From Winogradskyella sp. (GTDB lineage: Bacteria; Bacteroidota; Bacteroidia; Flavobacteriales; Flavobacteriaceae): a stretch of DNA of 64,000 nucleotides. The stretch is taken from NCBI GenBank assembly GCA_013002225.1, contig JABDKL010000013.1:43335-107334 (forward strand). Direction: 5' to 3'. The notes under the pieces are model-generated. The model searched no databases. It was not told the DNA's origin and saw nothing but the letters and a program-made list of their open reading frames with translations. Of this stretch, positions 16,889 through 26,818 are shown piece by piece. Each line of letters opens with the position of its first letter. The stretch's first letter is position 1. Made by a program: the position numbers and the translations under genes.

Positions 16889-17653
16889 TTGAAAAGCTTA
16901 TTCAAATTATTTTTAAATTTTATACCGCGACCACTATTAATCAGATTAAGTTATTTAGTGCGACCTGTTTTGGCTCTGCTGTTAAAAGGAGAGACCTACA
17001 CAGATCCAATCGATGGTCGCAGTTTCATTAAGTTTCTACCTTACGGATATGGTCAACAGCGAAACAATGTGCTTTCGCCTTCTACACTATCCTTAGAACG
17101 CCATCGATTACTCTGGTTATACCTAAGGGATAAAACAGATTTTTTTTCGGCTAAAAAAAGGGTCTTACATTTTGCTCCAGAACAATGCTTTTTAAAACGC
17201 TTTAGGGCCTTGGATAACCTCGATTATACCACTACCGATCTGATGTCGCCACTAGCAGACATAAAAGCAGATATTTGCAATTTACCATTTGAAGATGACA
17301 GTTATGATGTTATTCTCTGTAATCACGTATTAGAACACATACCAAATGACACTAAGGCAATGCAAGAGTTGTATCGTGTTTTAAAGCCAGGAGGCTTTGG
17401 TGTATTACAAATACCACAAGATTTAAATAGGAATGAAACTTTTGAAGATAATACGATAACGGATAAAACCGAACGTGCAAAGATTTTTGGTCAGTACGAT
17501 CATGTGCGTATTTATGGACGTGACTATTTTGATAAGCTCAGGCATATAGGTTTTAAAGTTGAAGAAGTTGATTATACCAGTTCGTTAACCGAACAACAAA
17601 TTGACCGTTTTAGGTTAGCAAAAGGTGAGATCATCCCTGTGGTATATAAGTAA
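16889..17653 (+). CDS. class I SAM-dependent methyltransferase
   Basis: A 254-residue protein with a Methyltransf_11-type core. Motif I is degenerate (VLHFAPEQ), the acidic strand is followed by DICNLPFEDDSYDVI, then CNHVLEHIPND and LKPGGFGVLQIP. The N-terminal 50 residues are basic and hydrophobic (FIPRPLLIRLSYLVRPVLAL) and may contact membrane. The start codon is TTG. The acceptor is unknown; the layout resembles sugar- or lipid-linked methyltransferases. Its stop codon directly abuts that of apbE on the other strand. Confidence 0.85.
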   Translation: MKSLFKLFLNFIPRPLLIRLSYLVRPVLALLLKGETYTDPIDGRSFIKFLPYGYGQQRNNVLSPSTLSLERHRLLWLYLRDKTDFFSAKKRVLHFAPEQCFLKRFRALDNLDYTTTDLMSPLADIKADICNLPFEDDSYDVILCNHVLEHIPNDTKAMQELYRVLKPGGFGVLQIPQDLNRNETFEDNTITDKTERAKIFGQYDHVRIYGRDYFDKLRHIGFKVEEVDYTSSLTEQQIDRFRLAKGEIIPVVYK

Positions 17654-18634
17654 TTATTCGGGAAAATTATTTAAAGCCAAGGTATTAAGGGTCTGATCTT
17701 CATCTTCATAAATGAAAAACACTTTTAATTCTGGATACGACCTTAAAAAGAGTTTGACCTCCTCAATTCCCATAGCCTGAAAAGCTGTCGCATAACCATC
17801 GGCCGTCATACAGTCCGGAGCTATAACCGATGCACTTAAAATGTTAGTTTTTGTAGGATAGCCAGTTCTAGTATCCATTATATGGGCATAGCGATTTCCC
17901 TGCTCGTCTTGTTTATATTTTCTATATGTACCAGAGGTCGCCATAGCCTCATTTTTAAGCACAACAACTTTAGAGTACGATTGTGTACCATCAAAATTAG
18001 GATCATCAATACCGACAGTCCATCCTGCACCACGTTGTATATTTATACCCTTAACTCTTAAATCACCACCAATATCTACTAAAAAGTTTGCAATACCATT
18101 TGTCTCTAAAAATTCACAAATTACATCAATGCCATAACCTTTCGCGATAGCATTAAACTCTAAGTATACTGGATCTGGTTTTATAATTCTACCAGCTTCT
18201 AAATTCACTTTGTCAAAGCCAACAAATTGCATTAAGCTATCAATTGTCGTACTGTCTGTTAAGAATTTATTATTCTCAGAGCCAAAATTCCAAGCATTCA
18301 CAACATTGCCAATTGTTGGATCAAAGACACCATCGGTTGCTATAAATATCGATTTAGAGGCTTTGTACACTCTGGCAAAATGGGTATCGACCTCAACACC
18401 CTCGTTTCTATTTAACCTCGAAATATCTGAATCTTTAATATAGGTGGACAACGATTGGTTAATGACCTTAAAAAGACTATCTATTTGTGCTTGATAATTT
18501 ATACCATCCTCTGAGAAGTATTGAATATTATAGGCTGTACCAAAAACAGGACCTGTTAACTTTATGTTTTCCGCAGGTTTATTTTTACAATTAAATACGG
18601 AAGTGATTAAAATTATAAACAGAAATCTTTTCAT
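17654..18634 (-). CDS. apbE: FAD:protein FMN transferase
   Basis: A 326-residue ApbE-family lipoprotein. The lipobox gives Cys16 (ITSVFNC). Family motifs are the NAIAKGYGID strand, the VDIGGDLRV loop and the C-terminal HIMDTRTG...AMATSGTYRKY region. It transfers FMN from FAD to Thr residues in exported or membrane proteins. The obvious clients in this window are NqrB and NqrC, encoded 9-13 kb away. It is the second gene of a pair with one base of spacing. Confidence 0.94.
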   Translation of the reverse strand: MKRFLFIILITSVFNCKNKPAENIKLTGPVFGTAYNIQYFSEDGINYQAQIDSLFKVINQSLSTYIKDSDISRLNRNEGVEVDTHFARVYKASKSIFIATDGVFDPTIGNVVNAWNFGSENNKFLTDSTTIDSLMQFVGFDKVNLEAGRIIKPDPVYLEFNAIAKGYGIDVICEFLETNGIANFLVDIGGDLRVKGINIQRGAGWTVGIDDPNFDGTQSYSKVVVLKNEAMATSGTYRKYKQDEQGNRYAHIMDTRTGYPTKTNILSASVIAPDCMTADGYATAFQAMGIEEVKLFLRSYPELKVFFIYEDEDQTLNTLALNNFPE

Positions 18635-18635
18635 A

Positions 18636-19013
18636 CTAATTTAGATTCATTTCTATGACTTGTATACCATTATATTCGATGAGATATTCTTCATTCAAAT
18701 AAATGGGTAGATTTTCACCTTTAGGGTTACCTAGTCCAACACCTGCATACAACACTTTCGCATCTTTATCAAAGGCATGCTTTTTAAATGTTTCCATCCA
18801 GACGACATCATAATTATTTGGATTCTCTGGTAGAATTACTGCTCTAACTACCACAAAAAAATATTGTTTTTTTTTATCTATACAAACAAACTGTGGATGC
18901 TTTTTAAGCTTACTGTTAATGGCTACAAATTCGAATCCTCGTGCTTCCAGATCCTTGCCAACGTGATTCATTGCTAAATTATGGAGTTCTTGTGGTGTTA
19001 GCGGTTTGCTCAT
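18636..19013 (-). CDS. conserved flavobacterial protein upstream of apbE
   Basis: A 125-residue soluble protein starting MSKPLTPQELHNLAMNHVG. I recognise it as a family conserved in Flavobacteriaceae. From memory, relatives are sometimes labelled NADH-quinone reductase subunit F, but no ferredoxin, FAD or NAD motif is visible, so that name should not be used. It may be a small restriction-endonuclease-like or partner domain. The longer frame to TTG at 19043 is rejected because a -7 element (19041-19048) overlaps it. It is cotranscribed with apbE (one base apart). Confidence 0.75.
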   Translation of the reverse strand: MSKPLTPQELHNLAMNHVGKDLEARGFEFVAINSKLKKHPQFVCIDKKKQYFFVVVRAVILPENPNNYDVVWMETFKKHAFDKDAKVLYAGVGLGNPKGENLPIYLNEEYLIEYNGIQVIEMNLN

Positions 19014-19040
19014 AAGTTTAATGCCGAATTTAATAAAAAA

Positions 19041-19048
19041 CAAAAATA
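19041..19048 (-). promoter_or_regulatory. -7 promoter element of the apbE operon
   Basis: The minus strand reads TATTTTTG, an exact TAnnTTTG. Transcription would start about 20 bases before the ATG at 19013, which supports that start. Confidence 0.5.
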
Positions 19049-19089
19049 CTAAAGCTGCGATTAAAAGTATCCTGATAAATTCAATAAAA

Positions 19090-19125
19090 AAATACCTCGA
19101 TAGATTAGATTCTATCGAGGTATTT
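19090..19125 (-). terminator. intrinsic terminator of the M36 protease gene
   Basis: A perfect 15-bp stem AAATACCTCGATAGA/TCTATCGAGGTATTT with a 6-base loop and a T-rich tail on the minus strand. It lies 70 bases past the protease stop codon. Confidence 0.9.
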
Positions 19126-19193
19126 AAGGTTGGATTAAAAAATTAATTAAATTTTTATTGGATAGAAATTAAATCCAATTGTATTATTTAATT

Positions 19194-22088
19194 TTAATTT
19201 TTTATTATTCTATGAGATGATACTTCGTCATCACCTGTCTTAATATTTAAAATATATACACCGTTAGATAAATTACTTATATCTATACTTGGTGTCCCAT
19301 TTAAATTAATATCTGTAGTTAATAAAGCTCTTCCATTTAAATCATAAATATTTGCTTCTACAACTCCGAAATTTTTAGCTGAAGAAATGAAAATACTTGA
19401 GTTAGAAGGGTTTGGATACACAACAAATGTAGAGCGATCGAAGTCATTAGTACTAAGTACTTCACTACAATTATTTAAGAATGTCCCACCATCTAAATCA
19501 AAATTTTCGATTTGGTCAGATCTACTATCAGCAGATCCCTGAACAGCTAGTGCACCTACACCACGAGTAGCAAATACTTGTCTTATTAAACACTCATTTG
19601 CACCACCATTAATAGCAGCATCTGCAGCTATAATAGAATCTCTACCTTCAACAAAACCAACCTCAGCACACGGAATAAGTTTCATCCCGTCCATTACTAA
19701 TTGCATAACCATGTTGTTTCCTCCACTACCATAATAAATATCTGGATCATAACCATATTCATCTACAAATGCCCAGTATAAATCCCATAACATCGTAGAC
19801 CAAACAAATCCAACACCATGAGGCACGGTTAAAGCTGGATCTGCAATATCTCCATAGGTATAATCGTTTATCGCAAAATCTGTAGAATAAGGTGCTGGCC
19901 TAATACCTGGTCCATCCGTAGTTTGAAACTGAACATAAGTACCAATACCTCTTGGGTCTGTAGAGTTTGGATTTAAAGCCATATTATGAGTAGTGATTAG
20001 ACCGAAAAAATCTGACCATCCTTCTCCCATTTGTTCTTCTTTCGCAGCTCCTGCACCAATTAAACAACCAACAACTTTTCTTCCACCTACTAATCTATTA
20101 GAGATACCATGCGCATACTCATGTGCTATAATACCTTGATCTAAATCACCATCTCTATTGATAAGATTAGATTCTGGTCCGCGGTCAATTAGCTTACCTG
20201 TTAGAACCTCACCTGCAGACTCTAATGTCCCATCACCATCTGCATCACCAATACGCTCTATAAGCGCCTCACCAGCGTTAAACGATAATGAAATCGCAGG
20301 AATTGTTAATGGCACATATTCTTCACCACCTCCATTTACTGGATCGTCTGGGTTAGCCGAATCATTATTTACTAAAACAACGCCGATGGCACCTGAATTT
20401 TGAGCTAAAGTAATTTTTTTAACAAACGTACACGTACCACGTCTAACTACTGCAATGTTACCAGCAAGATCTGCTGCGTTTACTAATGTTTGCGTTTCTG
20501 GAGAGGTACCAGTTCCTGTACAGCCATCACTTAAATTAGGACTTGGTCCTGGTGTACCACCATCTTCCTGTGCTGTATATGGTAAACCGTCATCTTGCAC
20601 TAATACTAATTGGGCTTCTACTGGTGCATCCGTTTCTCTTGGAATCGGTACAAATGGAAATCTAGTACTGTAATATGCTCCTAAAAAGCTATTCTCGTCT
20701 GTAGGCTCAATAACTTCAAAAAACTCACCAAATGGTGACGCTCCCCATAAAAACATTTGCATTCTTGGCTCAAATCCATCGACCAAGGTGGACATATTAG
20801 CATTATTTAAGCCACTACCATCCTGTGCTTCTGCATTAACTTCGTCACCATCCCAGTCATTTACAACCGCGCCATCTACATTGTCAAATCTATCATAATC
20901 TTCTTGCTGAAAGTTTCCACTAGTTTCATCAAAACCATAAGCATAAGCATAATCGTGCATATAGTTATTCCAAACAAATAAGTTAACTATAGCTGCATCT
21001 TGATATGCATCAGGAAACAGGTTTAAGTCAATCGGAAAATCGAAAGTCAAATCACCTGATGTACCATCTACACTGGCATTTGCCCATTTCCCAGGCGCAT
21101 TATTATCTGCAACATCCTCGTAAGCCTCAACATTATTACCCAATGTTTTTGTTGTTTGTACATAGGTATTAGTAGATTCTTCAAAATCGTGCCAGCCAAA
21201 TGGTGATGGCACTACGCCACCTGCAGATGGTGTTACCTCCCATGGGTTTGCTATACTTGTTCTAGCACCATGATTAGGCGTTTCAACTTTTAACGGATAT
21301 GCATTATAAGTTGCATTTACAGCTGTTAATGGTGGCATAAAAGCCGTTGCCGATTCTGATTTAAAAAACTCAGCTGTGAATTTTTCAATATTCGCAACAG
21401 ATTCAGTTTTATTATTACCTGAAAATCTGTGACTGTGCGTTTTATGATCCATAGGCTTGCTATCATCAACTCGTGTATCAAAATTACATGAAATAACAGC
21501 ATCAAATTTAGATTCGATCTTACCTGTATTTGCATTTACTTGAGTAACCCACCAATGGTCTTTTGTTTTAACAACGATCTCATAAGACAGGATATAATCT
21601 AAGTCTGTATTCTCAGCTATTTTTAAAGGTGCTTCTAAATTACTAGACAATAAATGTGCTTTATTAATATCCTTTTTCGTTAGATAATCTACAATTTGGA
21701 TGCTATTATCGCCACTCAAACCTAAGTTAGAGATAGCATAATTTGCAGCCATAACTGGTGAGAGCGAAGGCGTTTGTGCACTTATTTTTGAGGCTGCGTC
21801 GTTTACAAAATTGTGCTTAAAGGATTTCACCTCATCCTCATGCATTAAAACCGTAGCGATTTTTTGAGCAATTGGATAACCATTAAATTCTTGTTGCAAA
21901 TAGTAAACTGTAAATTCTTTGTTTGTTAAAGATGTAGAACTTAATATTCTGAAATTAGTTGCATCGTCTGCTGTTAATTTAAGAGTACTAAGATTGTTTT
22001 GAATGTACGACGTTATATTCTCCCTTTGAGCATGACTTATGCCAATAAAAAGTAAACATAACAGTAACGTTAAGTAAATTTTTTTCAT
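19194..22088 (-). CDS. secreted M36 (fungalysin-like) metalloprotease with type IX sorting domain
   Basis: A 964-residue extracellular protease. In order: a signal peptide (to HAQ, about residue 20); an N-terminal inhibitory/FTP-like propeptide; the M36 catalytic domain with zinc site H656-E-Y-A-H660 and Glu in GEGWSDFF; a protease-associated (PA) insert containing AVVRRGTCTFVKK; and a C-terminal type IX secretion sorting domain (VYPNPSNSSIFI ... GVYILNIKTGD ... HRIIKN). It would be exported by the T9SS and anchored or released at the cell surface to degrade proteins. It is a single gene with its own strong terminator. Confidence 0.95.
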   Translation of the reverse strand: MKKIYLTLLLCLLFIGISHAQRENITSYIQNNLSTLKLTADDATNFRILSSTSLTNKEFTVYYLQQEFNGYPIAQKIATVLMHEDEVKSFKHNFVNDAASKISAQTPSLSPVMAANYAISNLGLSGDNSIQIVDYLTKKDINKAHLLSSNLEAPLKIAENTDLDYILSYEIVVKTKDHWWVTQVNANTGKIESKFDAVISCNFDTRVDDSKPMDHKTHSHRFSGNNKTESVANIEKFTAEFFKSESATAFMPPLTAVNATYNAYPLKVETPNHGARTSIANPWEVTPSAGGVVPSPFGWHDFEESTNTYVQTTKTLGNNVEAYEDVADNNAPGKWANASVDGTSGDLTFDFPIDLNLFPDAYQDAAIVNLFVWNNYMHDYAYAYGFDETSGNFQQEDYDRFDNVDGAVVNDWDGDEVNAEAQDGSGLNNANMSTLVDGFEPRMQMFLWGASPFGEFFEVIEPTDENSFLGAYYSTRFPFVPIPRETDAPVEAQLVLVQDDGLPYTAQEDGGTPGPSPNLSDGCTGTGTSPETQTLVNAADLAGNIAVVRRGTCTFVKKITLAQNSGAIGVVLVNNDSANPDDPVNGGGEEYVPLTIPAISLSFNAGEALIERIGDADGDGTLESAGEVLTGKLIDRGPESNLINRDGDLDQGIIAHEYAHGISNRLVGGRKVVGCLIGAGAAKEEQMGEGWSDFFGLITTHNMALNPNSTDPRGIGTYVQFQTTDGPGIRPAPYSTDFAINDYTYGDIADPALTVPHGVGFVWSTMLWDLYWAFVDEYGYDPDIYYGSGGNNMVMQLVMDGMKLIPCAEVGFVEGRDSIIAADAAINGGANECLIRQVFATRGVGALAVQGSADSRSDQIENFDLDGGTFLNNCSEVLSTNDFDRSTFVVYPNPSNSSIFISSAKNFGVVEANIYDLNGRALLTTDINLNGTPSIDISNLSNGVYILNIKTGDDEVSSHRIIKN

Positions 22089-22372
22089 AGATACTTGATT
22101 TAGAATTAATTAAAATAAAACTTTTGGTGGGAAGAATTACTAAATTAAAATCGTCATTTCAATTCAGTTTTTAAATATATATATTATTTTAACATCTCAC
22201 AACGTATCAATTAAGATTATCCAATGAATTAATATGCTTGCATAGTGGTTATTGCAAATTTGACATTAAACCAATATGATAATTATTGTTAAAGTTATTT
22301 GTTTTGAATAAAATATTGATAGCCATTTTTACTCATATTTGTATTTATAATTAATGTCTATTTTTATGCATC

Positions 22373-23809
22373 ATGAGCACCTTTACATTATCAAAACAAA
22401 TTGGCCTAATATTAGCACCAATTACTTTTATAATTATTCAGTGCACTCCATTAGTATTAGTATCCGAAAAAATTGATACGGTTATTGCTATAGCCCTTTG
22501 GATGATAATCTGGTGGGTCACCGAAGCTGTTTCTATTTCCGTTACTGCGTTGCTGCCCTTATTATTATTCCCACTATTTAAGGTGATGCCCATTGAGGAG
22601 GTGAGTGCTAATTATGGAAGCCCAATTATATTTTTGTTTTTTGGAGGATTTGTTTTGGCTTTAGCATTAGAAAAGGTAAACCTGCATAAGCGGATTGCAC
22701 TAACTATTATAAATTGGACAGGCACATCGCCAAATAAGGTTATCCTTGGGTTTATGATTGCCACAGCTTTTATGAGCATGTGGATTAGTAATACGGCAAG
22801 TACTGTGGTAATGTTACCCATTGCCATGTCAGTAATTAATCTTCTTATAACTGATGCTGATGGATTAAGTAAGCAAGACAGTAATTTTGCATTAAGCATT
22901 ATGTTAGGAATAGCTTTTTCTGCGAATGCAGGTGGTATTGCCACAGTCATTGGCACGCCGCCAAACTCTGTGCTTATTGGATTATTAGAAAATGAATATC
23001 AGATCGAAATATCATTTTTAAACTGGATGCTACTTGGCCTTCCTTTTTCAATTATCTTACTTACAGTAATATATTTTGTACTAATAAAAATGTTTCCTAA
23101 TAAGGGTATTGTATTTGCCGCTTCAAAAAATGTTATCACAGACGAACTGGATAAATTAGGTAAAATGTCGGGTAAAGAAAAACAGGTTTCAATAATCTTT
23201 ACCATAATTGTATGTCTATGGATCTGCAGAAGCGTAATCAACAAATTAATTCCTGGTTTACAGCTTAACGATACGGTCATTAGTATTTTGGGTGCTGTAG
23301 CTCTATTTACTGTACCGCACAACTTCAAGAAAGGTAATTTTATACTGGTATGGCAGGATACCCATAAACTAGCCTGGGGAATACTTCTCTTATTTGGAGG
23401 AGGGTTGGCGTTAGCCAACGGAATGTCTACCACTGGCATTGTAGACTTAGTAGCTAATAATATTTCTCAATCCAATATAGGTATCGTTTTTACCGCAGCA
23501 TTATTAATACTCTTAATGTTATTTATGACAGAATTAATGAGCAATGTGGCATTAACTGCCGTGTTAATACCTGTTGTAGCTGGTATTGCAATTGGATTAG
23601 ACCTTCCGATACTGTATTTATTAATTCCAGTAACCATGGCAAGTAGTTGTGCGTTTATGCTACCAATGGCTACGCCTCCAAATGCTATTGTATTTGCAAG
23701 TGGCTTTATTAAAGTGCATGAGATGGCTCGCGTTGGAATAATTCTCAACCTTATCTCCGTTGGTCTGTTAATTCTGCTATTTCAATTTATTATTCCACTT
23801 TTGTTTTAA
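22373..23809 (+). CDS. SLC13/DASS family sodium-dependent anion transporter
   Basis: A 478-residue inner-membrane protein with about a dozen hydrophobic segments. Both SNT signature motifs are present: WISNTAST near residue 138 and the PMATPPNAIVF motif near residue 440. The family carries di- and tricarboxylates or sulfate in symport with Na+. In Bacteroidota a C4-dicarboxylate substrate is most likely, but this is inference. Na+ coupling fits an organism with Na+-NQR. It stands alone. Confidence 0.9.
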   Translation: MSTFTLSKQIGLILAPITFIIIQCTPLVLVSEKIDTVIAIALWMIIWWVTEAVSISVTALLPLLLFPLFKVMPIEEVSANYGSPIIFLFFGGFVLALALEKVNLHKRIALTIINWTGTSPNKVILGFMIATAFMSMWISNTASTVVMLPIAMSVINLLITDADGLSKQDSNFALSIMLGIAFSANAGGIATVIGTPPNSVLIGLLENEYQIEISFLNWMLLGLPFSIILLTVIYFVLIKMFPNKGIVFAASKNVITDELDKLGKMSGKEKQVSIIFTIIVCLWICRSVINKLIPGLQLNDTVISILGAVALFTVPHNFKKGNFILVWQDTHKLAWGILLLFGGGLALANGMSTTGIVDLVANNISQSNIGIVFTAALLILLMLFMTELMSNVALTAVLIPVVAGIAIGLDLPILYLLIPVTMASSCAFMLPMATPPNAIVFASGFIKVHEMARVGIILNLISVGLLILLFQFIIPLLF

Positions 23810-23978
23810 TTCAAATTAATTTGTAACTTTATTCATTGTTTAAGTGATTTACTGTTAAGTATTTAGACATAATATTACACACCCCCCTTCCCGCTAAGAA
23901 CTTTTTTTTAAAAGATTTGAACTAAAAAACTATCCATATTGGGTAGTCCACAATAGTTATAATATTTTATAAAAAAAG

Positions 23979-24155
23979 ATGAAAAACACAAAGCTAACCC
24001 TTGCCTTAATTGTTGCAGGCGTATTTCTAATGCTAAGTTGTGACAACAAAACCCAATCTAAACCTTACGATACAGATTCTAATATATTTCCAGAAACAGA
24101 CCATCCAGATTATGATATATTAAAACCAGCTGCTCTAGTTTCATCACACCCCTAA
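23979..24155 (+). CDS. small lipoprotein (58 residues)
   Basis: ATG at 23979 opens a 58-codon frame ending in TAA at 24153-24155. The product has a textbook lipoprotein signal: MKNTK, a hydrophobic stretch, then LMLSC with Cys21. About 37 mature residues follow, rich in Asp and Pro (YDTDSNIFPETDHPDYD). A purine-rich AAAAAAAG precedes the start. No family is recognised. It lies 50 bases before the SGNH-like/MBOAT pair in the same direction, so the three probably form one unit. Confidence 0.7.
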   Translation: MKNTKLTLALIVAGVFLMLSCDNKTQSKPYDTDSNIFPETDHPDYDILKPAALVSSHP

Positions 24156-24205
24156 AAATTTTAATATGACATCCACTAGCTATAATCAACTAATCAACCA
24201 ATCAT

Positions 24206-25243
24206 ATGCAATTAAAAACTTCATTTCTCATAGCACTTACCATAAGTGTTATCGGATTAATCTCTTGGGAACTTTATTGGCGTTCGCAAGGTTACGAACC
24301 AACACTAGATGATAATAAACATTTATGGGCTGTTGAGCGTGCTAAGGTCGACAAATTATCTAGTGATGATGTCATTCTTACAGGCTCCTCACGAGTACTG
24401 TTTGATATTCAGTTAGATGAATTTGAAAAAGTAACAGGAATCAGGCCTATTCAATTAGCCTCAGCAGGGAGTTCCCCTTTACCTATTTTCCATGATATTG
24501 TAGAGCATACCAATTTTGCCGGAACTATTATTGTTGGTGTTACTCCTCCTTTGTTTTTTTCGACAACATTCCCACAGGCAGGTCCGTGGCAGCGGCCACA
24601 AAAACGTGTCGATCATTTTCATAAGCGCACATACGCGCATCGTCTTAATCACTGGTTGTCCGTTCCACTTCAACAAAACTTAGTGATGATGTCCGGTCAT
24701 GAGGAAGACGCCGATGAAAATATCGATTTAAAAGGACTATTAAAGCGTTTAAAACTTCCAGAAAGAACTGGAAAACCTCAGTATCCCGCCTTCTTTGAAT
24801 TTGGGACTATTGACATAGATCGCAATATGCGAATGACGGAGAAGACCGTTTCCGATACTGCGTTTGCTAATATCATTAAGAATGCCTGGAAATTTATTAT
24901 TACCAGTAAAGGCCCAGCTCCAGATATAGAAGGTACAACCAAATTCTTTGTTACTGATGCTCAAAAATTTATGGCTCGCGGCGGCAATCTTATATTATTA
25001 AGGCCACCCTCTAGCGGTATGTTTAAAGGTGGAGAGAGTCAATTTTTTCCTCGAGAGCAATTATATGACCAACTAGTAAAGGCAACTGGTGCCAAAAGTT
25101 ATCATTACGAAGATTACGACCAGCTAAGAGATATGATTTGCCCAGAGTGGTCTCATCTTAGTGGTGAAGACGCTGATACATTTACGCGAGTCATAGCAGA
25201 AGCGCTAATTAAAGACAATGCATTAACCAAATCAAATCTATAA
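24206..25243 (+). CDS. SGNH-like protein, partner of MBOAT acyltransferase
   Basis: A 345-residue protein with an N-terminal membrane anchor (about residues 5-25) and a predicted periplasmic domain. ILTGSSRVLFDI resembles block I of SGNH/AlgJ-type hydrolases, with Ser in GSSR. The C-terminal PEWSHLS may carry the catalytic His. Such proteins act with MBOAT enzymes to transfer acetyl groups to extracellular polymers. It lies two bases before the MBOAT gene. The family call is moderate, because the catalytic triad cannot be confirmed by eye. Confidence 0.65.
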   Translation: MQLKTSFLIALTISVIGLISWELYWRSQGYEPTLDDNKHLWAVERAKVDKLSSDDVILTGSSRVLFDIQLDEFEKVTGIRPIQLASAGSSPLPIFHDIVEHTNFAGTIIVGVTPPLFFSTTFPQAGPWQRPQKRVDHFHKRTYAHRLNHWLSVPLQQNLVMMSGHEEDADENIDLKGLLKRLKLPERTGKPQYPAFFEFGTIDIDRNMRMTEKTVSDTAFANIIKNAWKFIITSKGPAPDIEGTTKFFVTDAQKFMARGGNLILLRPPSSGMFKGGESQFFPREQLYDQLVKATGAKSYHYEDYDQLRDMICPEWSHLSGEDADTFTRVIAEALIKDNALTKSNL

Positions 25244-25245
25244 TT

Positions 25246-26658
25246 ATGCTTTTCAACTCATTAAGTTTCATAGTCTTTTTAGCCATAGTATTGATTTTGT
25301 ACTATTCTAATATTTTTAATTGGACCAACCGAAAACGCATGCTTTTAGTGGCAAGTTATTTGTTTTATGCCATGTGGAATCCGCCATTGATAATACTACT
25401 CTGGATATCTACAATTGTAGATTACACCGCAGGAAAAAAACTCGCTACTGTAGACAACCAAAAACAACGTAAATTTTGGTTGCTTTTAAGTTTGTTTGTT
25501 AACCTTGGATTTCTGGCCTTCTTTAAATATGGTGACTTTTTATTAGAAAATTTTGTGGCCATCATGAACGGGTTAGGCATAGATTTTCAAGCACGGCCAA
25601 TGGATATTATCTTGCCAATGGGTATATCGTTTTACACATTTCAAACTATGTCATATACCATTGACATGTATAAGAGAAAAATTGAACCTGCCCGTAGCTT
25701 TTTAGATTTTGCCTTATATGTTACTTTTTTTCCGCAATTAGTCGCAGGACCAATTGTTAGGGCTAAAGAATTGATCACACAGTTTTATGAAGAAAAGAAA
25801 GCAACAACAGAACAGTTTCTATGGGGCTTGTTTCTTTTAACAGTAGGTCTGTTTCAAAAAATAGTTTTGGCCGATACGCTTCTTGCAGGCACAAGTGATG
25901 ATGTCTTCGGTACCAATACAGTATTGCATAGTTTAGATGCCTGGACAGGGACTTTAGCCTTTTCAGGACAAATATTTTTTGACTTTGCCGGCTACTCGAC
26001 ATGTGCCATCGGTATTGCTTTAATGCTGGGCATAATTTTACCGGATAACTTTAGATACCCTTATGCTGCTATTGGATTTTCTGATCTATGGAAACGATGG
26101 CATATATCTCTTTCTACCTGGCTAAGAGATTATCTATATATACCACTGGGCGGAAACAGACATGGTATAACGAGAATGTACGCAGCCCTAGTGATCACCA
26201 TGTTGCTGGGCGGTTTATGGCATGGTGCTGCCTGGACATTTGTAATTTGGGGTGCGCTCCATGGATTATATTTGGTTATAGAGCGTTTACTCCGCAACAG
26301 AATTCATTTTAAAATTAATACATGGAACGGAATTTTATTAGCCTTATTAACCTATACATGCGTTAATATAACATGGGTATTTTTCAGGGCGCGAGAATTC
26401 GCAAAAGCAAAAAGCATGTTGGCTTCAATGTTTGGCTTAAATGATGGTGAAAAGCTATTACAATCCTTTGATATTATAAAGGTATTTACAGTCATCACAC
26501 TTTTATTTATTTGTCATTGGGCGATGCGAAATACTTCAATGAAAGCCGTGTCTAAAAATACATCACCCCTAACTTTAGGAATTATATGGGCCTTTCTATT
26601 TGTATTGATTTGCATAGCACAAGGCAGCAGTGAGCAATTTATATATTTTCAATTTTAA
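25246..26658 (+). CDS. MBOAT family O-acyltransferase
   Basis: A 470-residue polytopic membrane protein of the AlgI/DltB type. PQLVAGPIVRAKEL, the WKRWHISLSTWLRDYLYIPL segment and the catalytic His in LLGGLWHGAAWTF are all present. It would pass an acyl (probably acetyl) group across the inner membrane to the partner encoded just upstream. No alginate or teichoic acid genes lie nearby, so the acceptor glycan is unknown. A terminator hairpin follows. Confidence 0.93.
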   Translation: MLFNSLSFIVFLAIVLILYYSNIFNWTNRKRMLLVASYLFYAMWNPPLIILLWISTIVDYTAGKKLATVDNQKQRKFWLLLSLFVNLGFLAFFKYGDFLLENFVAIMNGLGIDFQARPMDIILPMGISFYTFQTMSYTIDMYKRKIEPARSFLDFALYVTFFPQLVAGPIVRAKELITQFYEEKKATTEQFLWGLFLLTVGLFQKIVLADTLLAGTSDDVFGTNTVLHSLDAWTGTLAFSGQIFFDFAGYSTCAIGIALMLGIILPDNFRYPYAAIGFSDLWKRWHISLSTWLRDYLYIPLGGNRHGITRMYAALVITMLLGGLWHGAAWTFVIWGALHGLYLVIERLLRNRIHFKINTWNGILLALLTYTCVNITWVFFRAREFAKAKSMLASMFGLNDGEKLLQSFDIIKVFTVITLLFICHWAMRNTSMKAVSKNTSPLTLGIIWAFLFVLICIAQGSSEQFIYFQF

Positions 26659-26681
26659 GCAACATATTTGCTAAAACCTAG

Positions 26682-26705
26682 GCCTTACAATTAATATTGT
26701 AAGGC
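26682..26705 (+). terminator. intrinsic terminator after the MBOAT gene
   Basis: A 10-bp stem GCCTTACAAT/ATTGTAAGGC with a TAAT loop, followed by TTCTTTT. Confidence 0.8.
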
Positions 26706-26818
26706 TTCTTTTATAGCAATTAATTTCTATTATTAGCTAATGAATTATGCTATAGCTCATTAGAGAATAAAAACTAGAATTTTCGTATCTTATCATTGAA
26801 AAAGAAAAATAATAAAAA

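Noticed and set aside
19014-19043. Longer start (TTG 19043) for the gene upstream of apbE
   Set aside because: An exact -7 element at 19041-19048 overlaps that codon, so the transcript would begin downstream of it.
23881-23895. C-rich tract (CCCCCCTTCCCGC) before the small lipoprotein gene
   Set aside because: A short compositional oddity with no repeat or hairpin; nothing further can be supported.
26737-26763. Inverted repeat CTAATGA/TCATTAG upstream of the 151-residue gene
   Set aside because: Short, AT-rich, long loop and not at a promoter-like position; likely chance.
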